Shown here: positions 43,778 to 52,982 of the stretch, piece by piece
Layout of the letters: each line of letters begins with the position of its first letter
Numbering within the stretch: position 1 is the stretch's first letter
Origin: Ammoniphilus sp. CFH 90114
GTDB taxonomy: Bacteria > Bacillota > Bacilli > Aneurinibacillales > RAOX-1
DNA: 64,000 nucleotides
NCBI RefSeq assembly: GCF_004123195.1
Contig: NZ_SDLI01000008.1
Coordinates: 61,116 to 125,115, forward strand
Reading direction: 5' to 3'
Made by a program: the position numbers and the translations under genes
The notes under the pieces: model-generated
What the model was told of the DNA's origin: nothing
The model's database searches: none
What the model saw: the letters and a program-made list of their open reading frames with translations, nothing else

Positions 43778-43876
43778 ACTTCATGAAAATCGTCCTCCTT
43801 CACATCTGGAAATACCTGCGGATAATTTCCTTTTCTTTAATAAAAAATAAGGAAAATAACAGACGAGGTGTTTTTT

Positions 43877-44575
43877 ATGAAAGCGAAAAACAAGTGGATA
43901 GTCGGCAGCTCTATCGCCCTTTTTGCTGGCCAACTTGTCGGTAGCTGGTTGCTAAACAAAAATAAAAACATCCAAGAAAACACCGAAACGACTTTCAACC
44001 TAAACAAGGATTACCCGACCATCCATCCTTCTTCCTATATCCACCCTCATGCCTCTGTCATTGGACAAGTTCACATAGGTCAAACCGTATTCATTGCCCC
44101 TTTTGTATCCATCCGAGGCGATGAGGGTTTAAAGATTCACATTGGGAACCGCTCTAATGTGCAGGATGGTGTTGTGGTTCACGGACTGAAGAATTTCGAG
44201 TATGGGGGAAACATTGGCCAGAACTCGGTGTTTGTTGACGATGAACCTTACTCCGTCCATATTGGAGAGCGTGTCACCCTTGCCCATCAGAGCCAAGTCC
44301 ATGGACCTACCCGTGTGGAGCAAGACGTTTTTATCGGGATGCAGGCCCTTGTATTTAATAGCTATATCGAAGAAGGTGCGGTTCTTGAGCCGGGATGTCG
44401 GGTGATCGATGTCACTATTCCAAAGAACCGTTATGTTTCCGCTGGAAGAATTATTACCAACCAAGCAGAAGCAGATCGTCTCCCGGAGATTACGCCGGAC
44501 TATCGGTATTATAACTTTAATCAGAGAGTCACAGACGTAAATCAAGAATTAGCTTCCGGTTATAGGGGTCAGTAA
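43877..44575 (+). CDS. Membrane-anchored gamma-class carbonic anhydrase (Cam-like)
   Basis: This is a left-handed beta-helix enzyme for CO2/bicarbonate interconversion. An N-terminal anchor or signal (SSIALFAGQLVGSWLL) suggests it works outside the membrane, as does M. thermophila Cam. The zinc or iron ligands are His102 (VVVHGL), His137 (LAHQ) and His142 (QVHGP). Asp82-Glu83 (GDEG) matches the Cam Glu62 region. The residue matching the Cam proton shuttle Glu84 (HALE) is Lys105 (HGLK). ATG 43877 follows GAGGTG. The DUF421 gene begins two bases after its stop, so they form an operon. Confidence 0.87.
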   Translation: MKAKNKWIVGSSIALFAGQLVGSWLLNKNKNIQENTETTFNLNKDYPTIHPSSYIHPHASVIGQVHIGQTVFIAPFVSIRGDEGLKIHIGNRSNVQDGVVVHGLKNFEYGGNIGQNSVFVDDEPYSVHIGERVTLAHQSQVHGPTRVEQDVFIGMQALVFNSYIEEGAVLEPGCRVIDVTIPKNRYVSAGRIITNQAEADRLPEITPDYRYYNFNQRVTDVNQELASGYRGQ

Positions 44576-44577
44576 TC

Positions 44578-45300
44578 ATGGAATTCGTAAAGGACTTGCT
44601 AATTGTGGCTGGAAGGATTTTTACGATTTTGCCTCTACTGCTTATTGTCACACTCATCATGGGAAAGAGGTCCATTGGCGAACTCCCTGTATTTGATTTT
44701 CTTATTATCCTTGCTATGGGAGCTGTTGTTGGCGCCGATATTGCCGATCCCTCCATTCATCATCTTCCAACCATCGGAGCGATTATCTTCATCGCTGTAC
44801 TTCAGCGCTTGGTCTCCAATTGGGCCATCAGGAGTCGAAGGTTCGGTAGGCTCATCACCTTTGAACCTACCATCGTCATCCACGAGGGACAGTTTTTAAA
44901 TAGCAACATTAGAGGAATCCGGTACTCTATTGATAACATTCTGCAGATGTTAAGAGAGAGGGATATTTTCGATGTGAGTGATGTTCATCTAGGGATCATC
45001 GAATCCAATGGTAAGCTCACTGTACAGAAGAAGCCCAATAAAGAAACCGTGACAATTGAAGATATGGGAATTAAGAAGCGTATTGCAAATATGACCTATC
45101 CTGTCATTGTTGAAGGAAAGATTTATGGCGACGTACTCAAAGCGATGAATCTCAATGAATCGTGGCTAAAAGATGAACTGCATCGTCGTGGCATTAGGGA
45201 CGTGGACAAAGTATTCTTCGCTTCGATTAATGAAAAACATGAAGTCCATCTTTCCCTAGCCAATCCCGAAGTAGCGGTCAGCCCTCCGATTCACCATTAG
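44578..45300 (+). CDS. DUF421 membrane protein, long form
   Basis: Three N-terminal transmembrane segments carry the GKRSIGEL turn. Then comes the soluble DUF421 domain (IRGIRYSIDNILQMLRERDI, GIIESNGKLTVQKKPN). A second C-terminal portion of about 70 residues (YPVIVEGKIYGDVLKAMNLN) gives it 240 residues, compared with about 200 in the other two copies. It lies two bases after the carbonic anhydrase gene. Function is unknown. Confidence 0.85.
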   Translation: MEFVKDLLIVAGRIFTILPLLLIVTLIMGKRSIGELPVFDFLIILAMGAVVGADIADPSIHHLPTIGAIIFIAVLQRLVSNWAIRSRRFGRLITFEPTIVIHEGQFLNSNIRGIRYSIDNILQMLRERDIFDVSDVHLGIIESNGKLTVQKKPNKETVTIEDMGIKKRIANMTYPVIVEGKIYGDVLKAMNLNESWLKDELHRRGIRDVDKVFFASINEKHEVHLSLANPEVAVSPPIHH

Positions 45301-45397
45301 GGATAAAATTACCTTTTTATTATAAAGAATGGATTCTCTTCCATTGAGAAAAATAACAGTAAGCTCCAGGAAACCATTTATGCTTCAGGAGGAAAAA

Positions 45398-46435
45398 ATG
45401 AAAAAGTATCTTTTGCTATTTTTTACTATCGCTTTAGGTTTTTTTTGCATAAGCATGGCCCTGACTAACGTGCAAACCGAAGAAACATTTTCGAAGAGCG
45501 TCATTAAACGCGGGGCTGTCGGCGGCGAGGTTTGGGAGCTGCAGGGAAGATTGCAGCACTTAGGATACTTTAAAGGCAAGATTGACGGAAAATTTGGATG
45601 GCAGACCTATTGGTCTGTGCGCAACTTCCAGTATCGTTTTGGCATGAAGGTCGATGGTGTCGTAGGACCTAAAACGAAGCTTAAGCTCTGGCAAGCAACG
45701 AAGAATTGGCCAACGAAAGGAACCGCGGCTGCGAAGTCTAGCGGAAAGGTAACAAAACGCGGGGCCGTCGGTGGTGAGGTCTGGGAGATCCAGGGAAGAT
45801 TAAAATTTTTAGGTTTTTTCAAAGGGAAAATTGATGGAAGGTATGGTCCCACCACCCAGACCGCTGTACGTAATTTCCAAAGACAGTTTGGGATGAAGGC
45901 GGATGGCACTGTCGGACCTCAAACACGCAGCAAACTACGGACGGCAACGAAGAACTGGAAAGGTACCACAGGTGGTGGGGCTACTGCTCAGCGTCCGGCT
46001 CCAGCTCCAGCACCTAGACAAACGGCACCTGCACCTCAAGCACGTGCAACGGCTGCTCCTAGTTACAAGGCACACGGTATGTCCGATAATGATTTAAGAA
46101 TCATGGCGAATGCTGTTTATGGAGAAGCTCGAGGAGAGCCTTATGTCGGTCAAGTGGCTGTAGCTGCGGTTGTCTTAAACCGTGTAAAAAGTGCAACGTT
46201 CCCAAATACACCTTCCGGTGTAATCTTTGAACCTCGGGCCTTCACAGCTGTAGCCGATGGGCAGATCTGGTTAACCCCGAATGAGACAGCACGAAGAGCC
46301 GTTCAAGATGCACTGAACGGTTGGGATCCTTCTGCAGGAGCTACCTACTACTTCAATCCGGATACAGCCACTTCCGGATGGATCTGGACTCGTCCACAAA
46401 TTAAAAAGATTGGAAAACACATCTTCTGTAACTAA
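45398..46435 (+). CDS. SleB-like spore cortex/cell-wall hydrolase with two peptidoglycan-binding repeats
   Basis: The protein has a signal peptide, then two near-identical PG_binding_1 repeats of about 68 residues (each beginning KRGAVGGEVWE and ending ATKNW), a Pro/Ala-rich linker, and a C-terminal hydrolase_2 domain. That domain opens LRIMANAVYGEARGEPYVGQ, with the catalytic Glu in YGEARGE, and ends YYFNPDTATSGWIWTRPQIK. It is a lytic transglycosylase like SleB or CwlJ, which degrade spore cortex in germination. SleB usually has one binding repeat and a YpeB partner; neither is the case here. ATG 45398 follows AGGAGG; an upstream frame to 45329 is unlikely. Confidence 0.87.
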   Translation: MKKYLLLFFTIALGFFCISMALTNVQTEETFSKSVIKRGAVGGEVWELQGRLQHLGYFKGKIDGKFGWQTYWSVRNFQYRFGMKVDGVVGPKTKLKLWQATKNWPTKGTAAAKSSGKVTKRGAVGGEVWEIQGRLKFLGFFKGKIDGRYGPTTQTAVRNFQRQFGMKADGTVGPQTRSKLRTATKNWKGTTGGGATAQRPAPAPAPRQTAPAPQARATAAPSYKAHGMSDNDLRIMANAVYGEARGEPYVGQVAVAAVVLNRVKSATFPNTPSGVIFEPRAFTAVADGQIWLTPNETARRAVQDALNGWDPSAGATYYFNPDTATSGWIWTRPQIKKIGKHIFCN

Positions 46436-46445
46436 GTCTTAAGCG

Positions 46446-46482
46446 GACAGCTTGCTCAGTGGTCGAGCAAGCTGTCACTGCT
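46446..46482. terminator. Bidirectional terminator between convergent genes
   Basis: GACAGCTTGCTC and GAGCAAGCTGTC form a 12-bp perfect stem followed by CACTGCTTTTACT. It overlaps the ndh stop codon. Confidence 0.7.
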
Positions 46483-47706
46483 TTTACTACTGTTATTCCT
46501 TCGATCACTTTGCTTATCCCCTAATTTGATCTTCTCCATCACAAGCTTCATCCCGCCAATACGGTAAAGATAATGATAATCCACTAACCGTTTCATCCAA
46601 ACCGCTTTAGTTCCATAAATCTTGCGCCCATACACCACGCCTGCTGCCTCTTTTTTTCCAATGGAAACAATCGTACCTTTGATCCTCGGCTGGAAGGGTT
46701 GCATCCTCTTCCCTCGAAGGAGCGCCAAGAGATTCTGTGCACAGTGAGTTCCTTGTTGAACGGCAATTTGCGCTGTTGGCGGGTACGGACCACCGGATTC
46801 ATTAAATAACACAGAGCTATCCCCCACAACAAATACGTCTTCCTGTTCAGGAGGTCGCAGATACTGATCTACTTTTAGTCGGCCTCGAATGGTTTCCTTC
46901 ATAAATTTGGCTGTTAAAGAATGTCCCCGAACCCCAGCTGTCCATACGACGGTGGGGGATTGCAACTCTTTCTTCTCATCAAGAAGAACTCCTCTTGGAG
47001 TACACTCCTGGACTGGCGTGGAGGTATTAATGTCTACCCCTTTTCTCTTTAACACGGTTTTGGCGTACTCCGACAAGTCAGGATCAAACCCTGCTAGAAC
47101 ATGAGGGGAGGCTTCCACATTGGATATCCTAACCTTGTTGCGATCGATTCCATACTCCTTGCAAAGCTCATCTACCCGGTCAGCCAGCTCCCCAGCGAAT
47201 TCAACCCCGGTAAAGCCTGAACCGCAAATGATAAAATGAAGATTTTCTCGCCGGAACGATTCTATTTTGCTCTTTCGAAACATCCGTTCGATTTGATCTC
47301 GAATGGACACGGCGCTGGTAATGCTTCGAATGACATACGTATGTTCTTTCACCCCCGGAACCCCGAATGTTTCGGTTTCACTTCCCAGCGCCATGACCAA
47401 ATAATCATAGGTGAGGCTTGCACCTCCATTCAACTCAACCTTCTTTTGCTTAAAATCAATGGAGCTAACTTCACCCTTCACCAGCTTTACTTTATCCTCT
47501 TGCAGGACCTTTTCAATATCCACCATACATTTATCCATGGGGCTGGTTCCTGCTGCGAGTTCGTGTAGCCACGTGGTTACATGATGGTAGCTGTTCTTAT
47601 TTACCAGTATGATTTCAGCTTCATGGAGCTTCATCTTTCTTTGCAACGTGACTGCGGTCGTTAATCCTCCGAAACCGGCGCCCAATATCACGATTCTCTT
47701 CTGCAT
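46456..47706 (-). CDS. ndh: Type II NADH dehydrogenase (NDH-2)
   Basis: This is a single-subunit, membrane-associated flavoprotein that passes electrons from NADH to quinone. The FAD motif is VILGAGFGGLTTAV. The NAD motif is FIICGSGFTGVEFAGELADR. The quinone-site region is YPPTAQIAVQQGTHCAQNLL. The length of 416 fits. ATG 47706 follows GGGGG. A conserved feature is VWTAGVRGHSL. B. subtilis has several such genes (YjlD, YumB, YutJ); I cannot say which is the orthologue. Confidence 0.88.
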   Translation of the reverse strand: MQKRIVILGAGFGGLTTAVTLQRKMKLHEAEIILVNKNSYHHVTTWLHELAAGTSPMDKCMVDIEKVLQEDKVKLVKGEVSSIDFKQKKVELNGGASLTYDYLVMALGSETETFGVPGVKEHTYVIRSITSAVSIRDQIERMFRKSKIESFRRENLHFIICGSGFTGVEFAGELADRVDELCKEYGIDRNKVRISNVEASPHVLAGFDPDLSEYAKTVLKRKGVDINTSTPVQECTPRGVLLDEKKELQSPTVVWTAGVRGHSLTAKFMKETIRGRLKVDQYLRPPEQEDVFVVGDSSVLFNESGGPYPPTAQIAVQQGTHCAQNLLALLRGKRMQPFQPRIKGTIVSIGKKEAAGVVYGRKIYGTKAVWMKRLVDYHYLYRIGGMKLVMEKIKLGDKQSDRRNNSSKSSDSLLDH

Positions 47707-47844
47707 ATCCCCCATCCTTGCCATCATGATCGTTTTATCCTATGGGCATAAGCCCAGATTCCTTTCCTTTCAGGATATGCGGAGGGGGCCGAGAAGTTCC
47801 ACTTTATTTAACGGCAATTTATCCTAGAATTTACTTTTTTTCGG

Positions 47845-47873
47845 TTGGATTCTACCTCCAATTCTTATATACT
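47845..47873 (+). promoter_or_regulatory. Sigma-A-like promoter of uppP
   Basis: TTGGAT (47845-47850), 17 bases, TATACT (47868-47873). The gene start is 51 bases downstream, with GAGGAG before the ATG. Confidence 0.6.
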
Positions 47874-47923
47874 AACTAGGGGTCAGCCTATGAACCTAGT
47901 ATTTTCTTAGCGAGGAGCTGCTT

Positions 47924-48733
47924 ATGGATTTTATTATTTTACTGAAGTATGCATTCTTAGGTCTCTTACAAGGCTTCACAGAGCCTATTCCCATCTCTTC
48001 TAGTGGACATCTCGTACTCGTACAGCATTTATTTGGATTATATATTGAGGGCTTAAGCTTCGAGATTTTGGTTAATACAGCATCCCTTCTTGCCGTTCTT
48101 ATCATCTATCGTGAAGATCTTATCCGATTAACGAAGAATGGGATCAACTATATCCTGACAAGAAAAGAAGAATACCAATCAGACTTCATGTTCATTGTCT
48201 ATCTTGTCATCGCTACCGTACCTGCTGGTGTTATCGGCGTGCTTTTCAACGATTTCATCTCGGAAACCTTAAAGGGAATTTATATGGTAGGAATCAGTTT
48301 ACTTGTGACCGCTGTGGCGCTATGGTTGATTCGAAACCTGCGTGGACAGAAGGCAGATGCTCACCTCACCTGGAAAGACGCTGTCATCGTGGGATTAGCC
48401 CAAGCTGTCGCCTTAATCCCGGGGATTAGCCGATCTGGGGCAACCATCGTCGCTGCGATGGCCCTTGGCATGAAGCAGGATACCGCGTTGCGCTTTTCCT
48501 TCTTACTCTATATTCCAGTTAGTGTCGGGGGAATCATTCTTGAAGGTCCGAAGCTGTTTAGTGATTCTGGTGGACAAGGTCTATTCCTTGCGCATACCAT
48601 CGCTTTTCTACTATCACTCATTGCCTCCTACTTCTCTCTAAGATGGTTTATGGGAATTATGAGGCAAGGTAATCTAAAGTATTTCTCTTACTATTGTGTA
48701 GTCTTAGGGGTGTTTATTTTACTGTTTTTATAG
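47924..48733 (+). CDS. uppP: Undecaprenyl-diphosphatase (BacA family)
   Basis: UppP removes one phosphate from undecaprenyl pyrophosphate on the outer face of the membrane, recycling the lipid carrier and giving bacitracin tolerance. The catalytic regions are [16 protein letters not shown] (Glu, Ser, His) and [10 protein letters not shown] (Arg). About eight helices are visible and the length is normal. It is convergent with the mod operon, with an unusual repeat array between. Confidence 0.92.
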   Translation: MDFIILLKYAFLGLLQGFTEPIPISSSGHLVLVQHLFGLYIEGLSFEILVNTASLLAVLIIYREDLIRLTKNGINYILTRKEEYQSDFMFIVYLVIATVPAGVIGVLFNDFISETLKGIYMVGISLLVTAVALWLIRNLRGQKADAHLTWKDAVIVGLAQAVALIPGISRSGATIVAAMALGMKQDTALRFSFLLYIPVSVGGIILEGPKLFSDSGGQGLFLAHTIAFLLSLIASYFSLRWFMGIMRQGNLKYFSYYCVVLGVFILLFL

Positions 48734-48940
48734 AAACGATTAATCTGGGGGGCTTAAGAGACTTTTTTCATTTTAGTCTGTTTGCAGCCCTTTTTTGATA
48801 AATTTATTAAAAAATATGGATCAGAAAGAGGATCAGTATTGACTTACCCCCAACCTTCAGGCCCATTTTTTATGGTCTCGGTCGATTTTTGATTCATTAG
48901 AGGGCTTGGACCCGCATGTTTCGGCCCGAATCAGTCCGAA

Positions 48941-49183
48941 ACTCACGTTTTTTTGAAAATACTCACGCCTTTATTCATTTTTATCACGAAACAGAAGTCG
49001 ATTCTCACGATGCTGTAGCCATTTCAAATAATAAGCCTATCAAACTCACGGAACTAGCTATTTTATTAACAAACCTGGAATGGTTCCAAATAAAACCAGG
49101 TTCGATGACATCTATGAAACCAAACAGTTGCCAAACTCACGAAAATCAGCCTCGAGGTCACGAACAATCGTTACGAAGTCACG
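48941..49183 (+). repeat. Phased TCACG array (eight copies, 20-21 bp period)
   Basis: TCACG occurs at 48943, 48963, 48984, 49004, 49046, 49137, 49158 and 49179, all on one strand, mostly as A(A/C)TCACG or GTCACGAA. Steps are 20, 21, 20, 42, 91, 21 and 21 bases. An inverted repeat AACCTGG...CCAGGTT occupies the wide central gap (about 49071-49103). The array fills the space between uppP and modC. I see no coding sense in it. Confidence 0.75.
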
Positions 49184-49205
49184 AATCGAAAATGTTTACA
49201 ATTAA

Positions 49206-49249
49206 GCCCAAGGCCATCCCTTACGCCCTCGCTTGTGGGATGGCCTTTT
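49206..49249. terminator. Hairpin at the modC 3' end
   Basis: AGGCCATCCC pairs with GGGATGGCCT around a 16-base loop, with TTTTCC on the plus-strand side. The stem includes the last modC codons. Confidence 0.5.
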
Positions 49250-49880
49250 CCATAATTCTTCCCTTTTCAATAAATAGGATCTTATCCCCCAGCTTTTCGG
49301 CCTCTCCCTTATCATGAGTTACGATAATAAACGGGATCCTCCACATCTCATGGATGCGAAGTAATTCCTCCTGACATTGTAGACGAGTTTCTTGATCGAG
49401 TGCCGAGAGAGGTTCATCAAGGAGCAAGATAGAAGGTTCCGTAGCTAGAGCTCTAGCCAGAGCAACCCTTTGCTTCTCTCCCCCTGAGATTTGGTGAGGA
49501 TACTTGGATAGCAAGTGTTCGATTCCTAATACGCTTAGAAGCGAGCTTACCAGGAAACCTGATTCCCCTCTTTTTTTAGCATCCATGCCATAGGCAATAT
49601 TCTTCTCCACCGTCATATGGGGAAACAGCGCATATTCTTGAAACAGATATCCTACCTTGCGCTTCTGAGGGGGCATAGGCTTGGACTTCTCATCAAAAAA
49701 GGGAACTTCATTTAGCCGAATGAAGCCTTCATCAGGATGTTGAAGTCCAGCGATACAATTCAGTACCGTCGTTTTCCCTGATCCCGAGGGGCCAAACAGG
49801 ACTACAATCTCATTCTCGGTATCAAATCCCATGTCTAAGGTAAAATGAGCTAATGTCTTCTTGATATGAAAAGAGAGCAT
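49221..49880 (-). CDS. modC: Molybdate ABC transporter ATP-binding protein
   Basis: This ATPase has Walker A GPSGSGKTT, signature ISGGEKQRVALARAL, Walker B ILLLDEPLSALD and switch His IIVTHDKGEAE. It lacks the C-terminal Mop/TOBE domain of long ModC and, at 219 residues, is the short form. It ends the modABC operon, 13 bases after modB. Tungstate transport is an alternative that sequence alone cannot exclude. Confidence 0.85.
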   Translation of the reverse strand: MLSFHIKKTLAHFTLDMGFDTENEIVVLFGPSGSGKTTVLNCIAGLQHPDEGFIRLNEVPFFDEKSKPMPPQKRKVGYLFQEYALFPHMTVEKNIAYGMDAKKRGESGFLVSSLLSVLGIEHLLSKYPHQISGGEKQRVALARALATEPSILLLDEPLSALDQETRLQCQEELLRIHEMWRIPFIIVTHDKGEAEKLGDKILFIEKGRIMEKAIPQARA

Positions 49881-49893
49881 CCTCTTCTCCCCC

Positions 49894-50601
49894 TTAATGA
49901 GATTGGTCGTACGTGTATCTCCGGATGTTTCTTTTCGTCCACCAATTCAACCACATGATCGTGCTAAAGCCTAAAGCCACAATGATAGTCACCCAAAACG
50001 TTGCTTTCTCCATCTGCCCGGCCTCTACAGCAAAATAAATGGCAATCGGTATAGTATCCGTTTTTCCTGGTATATTTCCTGCTAACATGAGCGTAGCCCC
50101 GAATTCCCCTAGCGCTCTCGCAAACGAGAGCACAAGCCCAGCTAATAATCCCGGCCAAGCTAATGGGAACGTCACTGTCCAAAAAACCCGCCATTCCGAA
50201 GCCCCCATCGTTCGGGCTACTTGTTCGAATTTCCGATCAATGCTAGAAAAGGAAGCTGTAGCACTCTGATACATCAGAGGAAAAGCTACAACCGTAGAAG
50301 CCACAACCGCTCCTATCCAAGAAAACACCACCTGGATTCCGAACCAATCGTTTAGCCAGGCTCCAAGCGGTCCATTCTTACCGAACAAGAGAAGCAAGCC
50401 AAATCCCACCACGGTAGGCGGCAAGACAAGAGGAAGAAGAATGAGGGACTCTATCACGCTCTTCCCTGTGAAATCTCGCCGCGCGAGTAAGCGAGCAAGA
50501 AAAACCCCTGTAATAAAGACAATGCATGTGGATATTCCAGCAATTTTTAATGAGAGATACAACGGTGTGTAATTCAACTCTTCCCAAGCCCCCTCATTCA
50601 A
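49894..50601 (-). CDS. modB: Molybdate ABC transporter permease
   Basis: This membrane subunit has five to six helices, with IESLILLPLVLPPTVVGFGL and the EAA coupling loop EQVARTMGASEWRVFWTV followed by FPLAWPGLLAGLVLSFARAL and GEFGATLML. The start is TTG at 50601, overlapping the modA stop by eight bases, so translation is likely coupled; no independent ribosome site is clear. Confidence 0.87.
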   Translation of the reverse strand: MNEGAWEELNYTPLYLSLKIAGISTCIVFITGVFLARLLARRDFTGKSVIESLILLPLVLPPTVVGFGLLLLFGKNGPLGAWLNDWFGIQVVFSWIGAVVASTVVAFPLMYQSATASFSSIDRKFEQVARTMGASEWRVFWTVTFPLAWPGLLAGLVLSFARALGEFGATLMLAGNIPGKTDTIPIAIYFAVEAGQMEKATFWVTIIVALGFSTIMWLNWWTKRNIRRYTYDQSH

Positions 50602-51373
50602 AGCCGTATTTCTTCAATATTTCTTTCCCTGTCTGTCCCATCACAAAGTTTAGGAAAGCTTGTGCTTCTTCTATTTTAGTAGTTTCTGAAAGGACCGCTG
50701 CCGGATAGACAATCGGCTGATGCCATTTCGGTTTTGCTTTCGCCAACACTTTCACTTGTGTCGTCGTCGCCGCATCACTCGCGTAAACCACACCTAGCTC
50801 TGCATTGCCTGACTCCACATACGTTAACACTTGCCGTACATCAGATCCAAAAACCAATTTTCCTTGCAGCCGCTCCCACAGACCGATCGATTCTAATGCT
50901 TCCTTCGTATATCGTCCAGCAGGAACTGTTTCGGGTTCTCCAACCGCCACATGCTGAAGATTCTCCACTGGAATCTGTTCAAAAGAGTTGATTTCAATCA
51001 GTCTACTAGCATTGGTGATCAGCACCAATTGATTCCTTGCGAAGTCTTGCCTCGATTCGGTATGAATAAGATTTTTCCCTTCCAAGGCATCCATATCCTT
51101 CATACTTGCTGACAGAAAAACATCGCTTGGCGCACCTTGTTCAATCTGTTTGGCTAGCTTTCCCGAGCTACCAAAGTGAAAAGTCAGTGAGATATGTGGA
51201 TTTTGTTGTTCATAGAGTTGTTTCATCTCATTCATAGCATCCGTTAGGCTTGCAGCGCTAGAAATCATAAGCTCTGTTTTCGAAGCCCTGGAATCAGGAG
51301 CTCCCTGCGAAGAGCAGGCGGCTGCGAAGACAAGAAAAACAACTAAAGCAGCGAATCGGCCTAAATGTTTCAA
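50594..51373 (-). CDS. modA: Molybdate-binding lipoprotein
   Basis: ModA captures molybdate outside the membrane. The signal peptide ends near FAAAC, making a lipoprotein. The mature domain has ELMISSAASLTDAMNEM (oxyanion-binding Ser), FGSSGKLAKQIEQGAPSDVF, VYASDAATT and AQAFLNFVMGQTGKEILKKY. It is the first gene of modABC. I saw no molybdenum-cofactor riboswitch in the short upstream region. Confidence 0.9.
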   Translation of the reverse strand: MKHLGRFAALVVFLVFAAACSSQGAPDSRASKTELMISSAASLTDAMNEMKQLYEQQNPHISLTFHFGSSGKLAKQIEQGAPSDVFLSASMKDMDALEGKNLIHTESRQDFARNQLVLITNASRLIEINSFEQIPVENLQHVAVGEPETVPAGRYTKEALESIGLWERLQGKLVFGSDVRQVLTYVESGNAELGVVYASDAATTTQVKVLAKAKPKWHQPIVYPAAVLSETTKIEEAQAFLNFVMGQTGKEILKKYGFE

Positions 51374-51556
51374 CTTTTCTCCCCCTACCCTCCCATTGTA
51401 AACAACTGACTTCTATTATACTGTGAAAAGGTTAACAGTTGAAGAAAGACACGCTCTTAGATCGGCCGTCCTTGACATTAATTCCCTCTAATGTTTTAAT
51501 TCACGGTAGGCGTAAATAAGGTTTCATCTATACATATATTAGGTCGGTGTATACAC

Positions 51557-52912
51557 TTGGAATGGTCAAATAGAAGAAAAAGATTAAGCTCCGTTCAAAT
51601 TATTATATTGTTTTATGCCTTTTCCGTAGTCACGGCATCCCTGTTACTGAAGATTCCTCTGTTCCATAATCCTGGAATCGAACTTTCTCTCATTGATGCT
51701 TTCTTTACTGCCATTAGCGCGATCAGTGTGACCGGTCTTACTGTCGTCAACACCGCCGAAACCTTCAATGTCTGGGGAAGGTTGGTTCTCATTGTCATCT
51801 TCCAGATTGGCGGAATTGGCATTATGGCCCTCGGTACCTTTCTGTGGATCTTGCTCGGTCGTTCCATTGGCTTAGAACAGAGGCGTTGGATCGCCATAGA
51901 TCACAATCGTTCGACCTTATCTGGGTTAGTCGCTTTGATGCTCACCATCCTGAAGCTTGCTTTAATCATCGAAGCCATTGGAACGGTTATCTTAGGCCTT
52001 TACTTTTATTATTCAAACGTAATTTCTACATGGCATGCCGCCATGTTTTACGGTTTTTTCTCCTCTGTCAGTGCCTTCACCAATGCAGGCTTCGATATTT
52101 TTGGAAACTCTCTCATGCGGTTCCATGACGATCATTTCGTACAAACCGTCCATATGCTGCTCATCATTCTTGGAGCCATTGGATTTCCCGTCCTAATCGA
52201 GATCCAAGAGAACTGGAAAAATTACTGGACAAATAAACGTATACAATTCTCGTTGTTTACCAAGATTACATCACTTACGTATTTTGGCCTTCTAGGTCTC
52301 GGGGCCGTTGTCTTCTACTTATTAGAGCGAAATCACTTCTTAGCAGACAAGTCTCCTATCGATTCCTTTTTCTACTCCCTGTTCAACTCGGTAACGAGCC
52401 GCAGTGGGGGGTTAGCTACGATGGACTTCAATGCCCTAACCGATCCTACTCTCTTTTTCATCAGCCTGCTTATGTTTATTGGAGCTTCTCCGAGCAGTGT
52501 AGGGGGCGGGATACGAACCACTACTTTTGTGGTGATTCTACTTACCATTGTCATCTATATGAGGGGCCGAACCGAAATTAAGATTTTTCGAAGAGAGCTG
52601 CATCCTGAAGATATTAATAAAGCCATTATCGTATTTATCTTTGCGACCAACATCGTTATTGCATCCGTCTTCTTTATCATGGTTGTAGAAGGGTTTAGTA
52701 TGGTGCAGATCATCTTCGAGGTAACATCGGCGTTTGGTACTTGTGGCTCTTCGCTGGGAATCACGCCGTATCTATCCTCACCAAGTAAGATCCTCCTGAT
52801 GATCTTGATGTTCATTGGTCGTGTCGGGATTATTCCTTTCTTGCTCTTACTAAAAAGAGACGAGAAAAAAACAGGATTCCATTATCTTAAGGAACGAATT
52901 ATTGTCGGGTAG
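51557..52912 (+). CDS. ktrB: Potassium transporter membrane subunit (KtrB/TrkH family)
   Basis: This is a four-repeat K+ translocating subunit. The pore-loop glycine motifs can be seen as AISVTGLTVVNT, SVSAFTNAGFDIFGNS, SVTSRSGGLATMD and TSAFGTCGSSLGITP. The family signature PSSVGGGIRTTTF is also present. Length (451) matches KtrB/KtrD. The start is TTG at 51557; the ribosome site (AGGTCGGTG) is weak. No KtrA gene is adjacent, so the regulatory subunit must be encoded elsewhere, as for KtrD in B. subtilis. Confidence 0.88.
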   Translation: MEWSNRRKRLSSVQIIILFYAFSVVTASLLLKIPLFHNPGIELSLIDAFFTAISAISVTGLTVVNTAETFNVWGRLVLIVIFQIGGIGIMALGTFLWILLGRSIGLEQRRWIAIDHNRSTLSGLVALMLTILKLALIIEAIGTVILGLYFYYSNVISTWHAAMFYGFFSSVSAFTNAGFDIFGNSLMRFHDDHFVQTVHMLLIILGAIGFPVLIEIQENWKNYWTNKRIQFSLFTKITSLTYFGLLGLGAVVFYLLERNHFLADKSPIDSFFYSLFNSVTSRSGGLATMDFNALTDPTLFFISLLMFIGASPSSVGGGIRTTTFVVILLTIVIYMRGRTEIKIFRRELHPEDINKAIIVFIFATNIVIASVFFIMVVEGFSMVQIIFEVTSAFGTCGSSLGITPYLSSPSKILLMILMFIGRVGIIPFLLLLKRDEKKTGFHYLKERIIVG

Positions 52913-52982
52913 TATTATATGCGACAACGAAAGGGCACGGCTATCTGCTACTGGCAAAGCAGGTAGGTCGGCCTTCCCCAAA

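Noticed and set aside
48941..49183. CRISPR-like array in the TCACG region
   Set aside because: The repeated motif is only 5-7 bases, the spacing is about 21 bp rather than about 60-70, and no cas genes are in the window.
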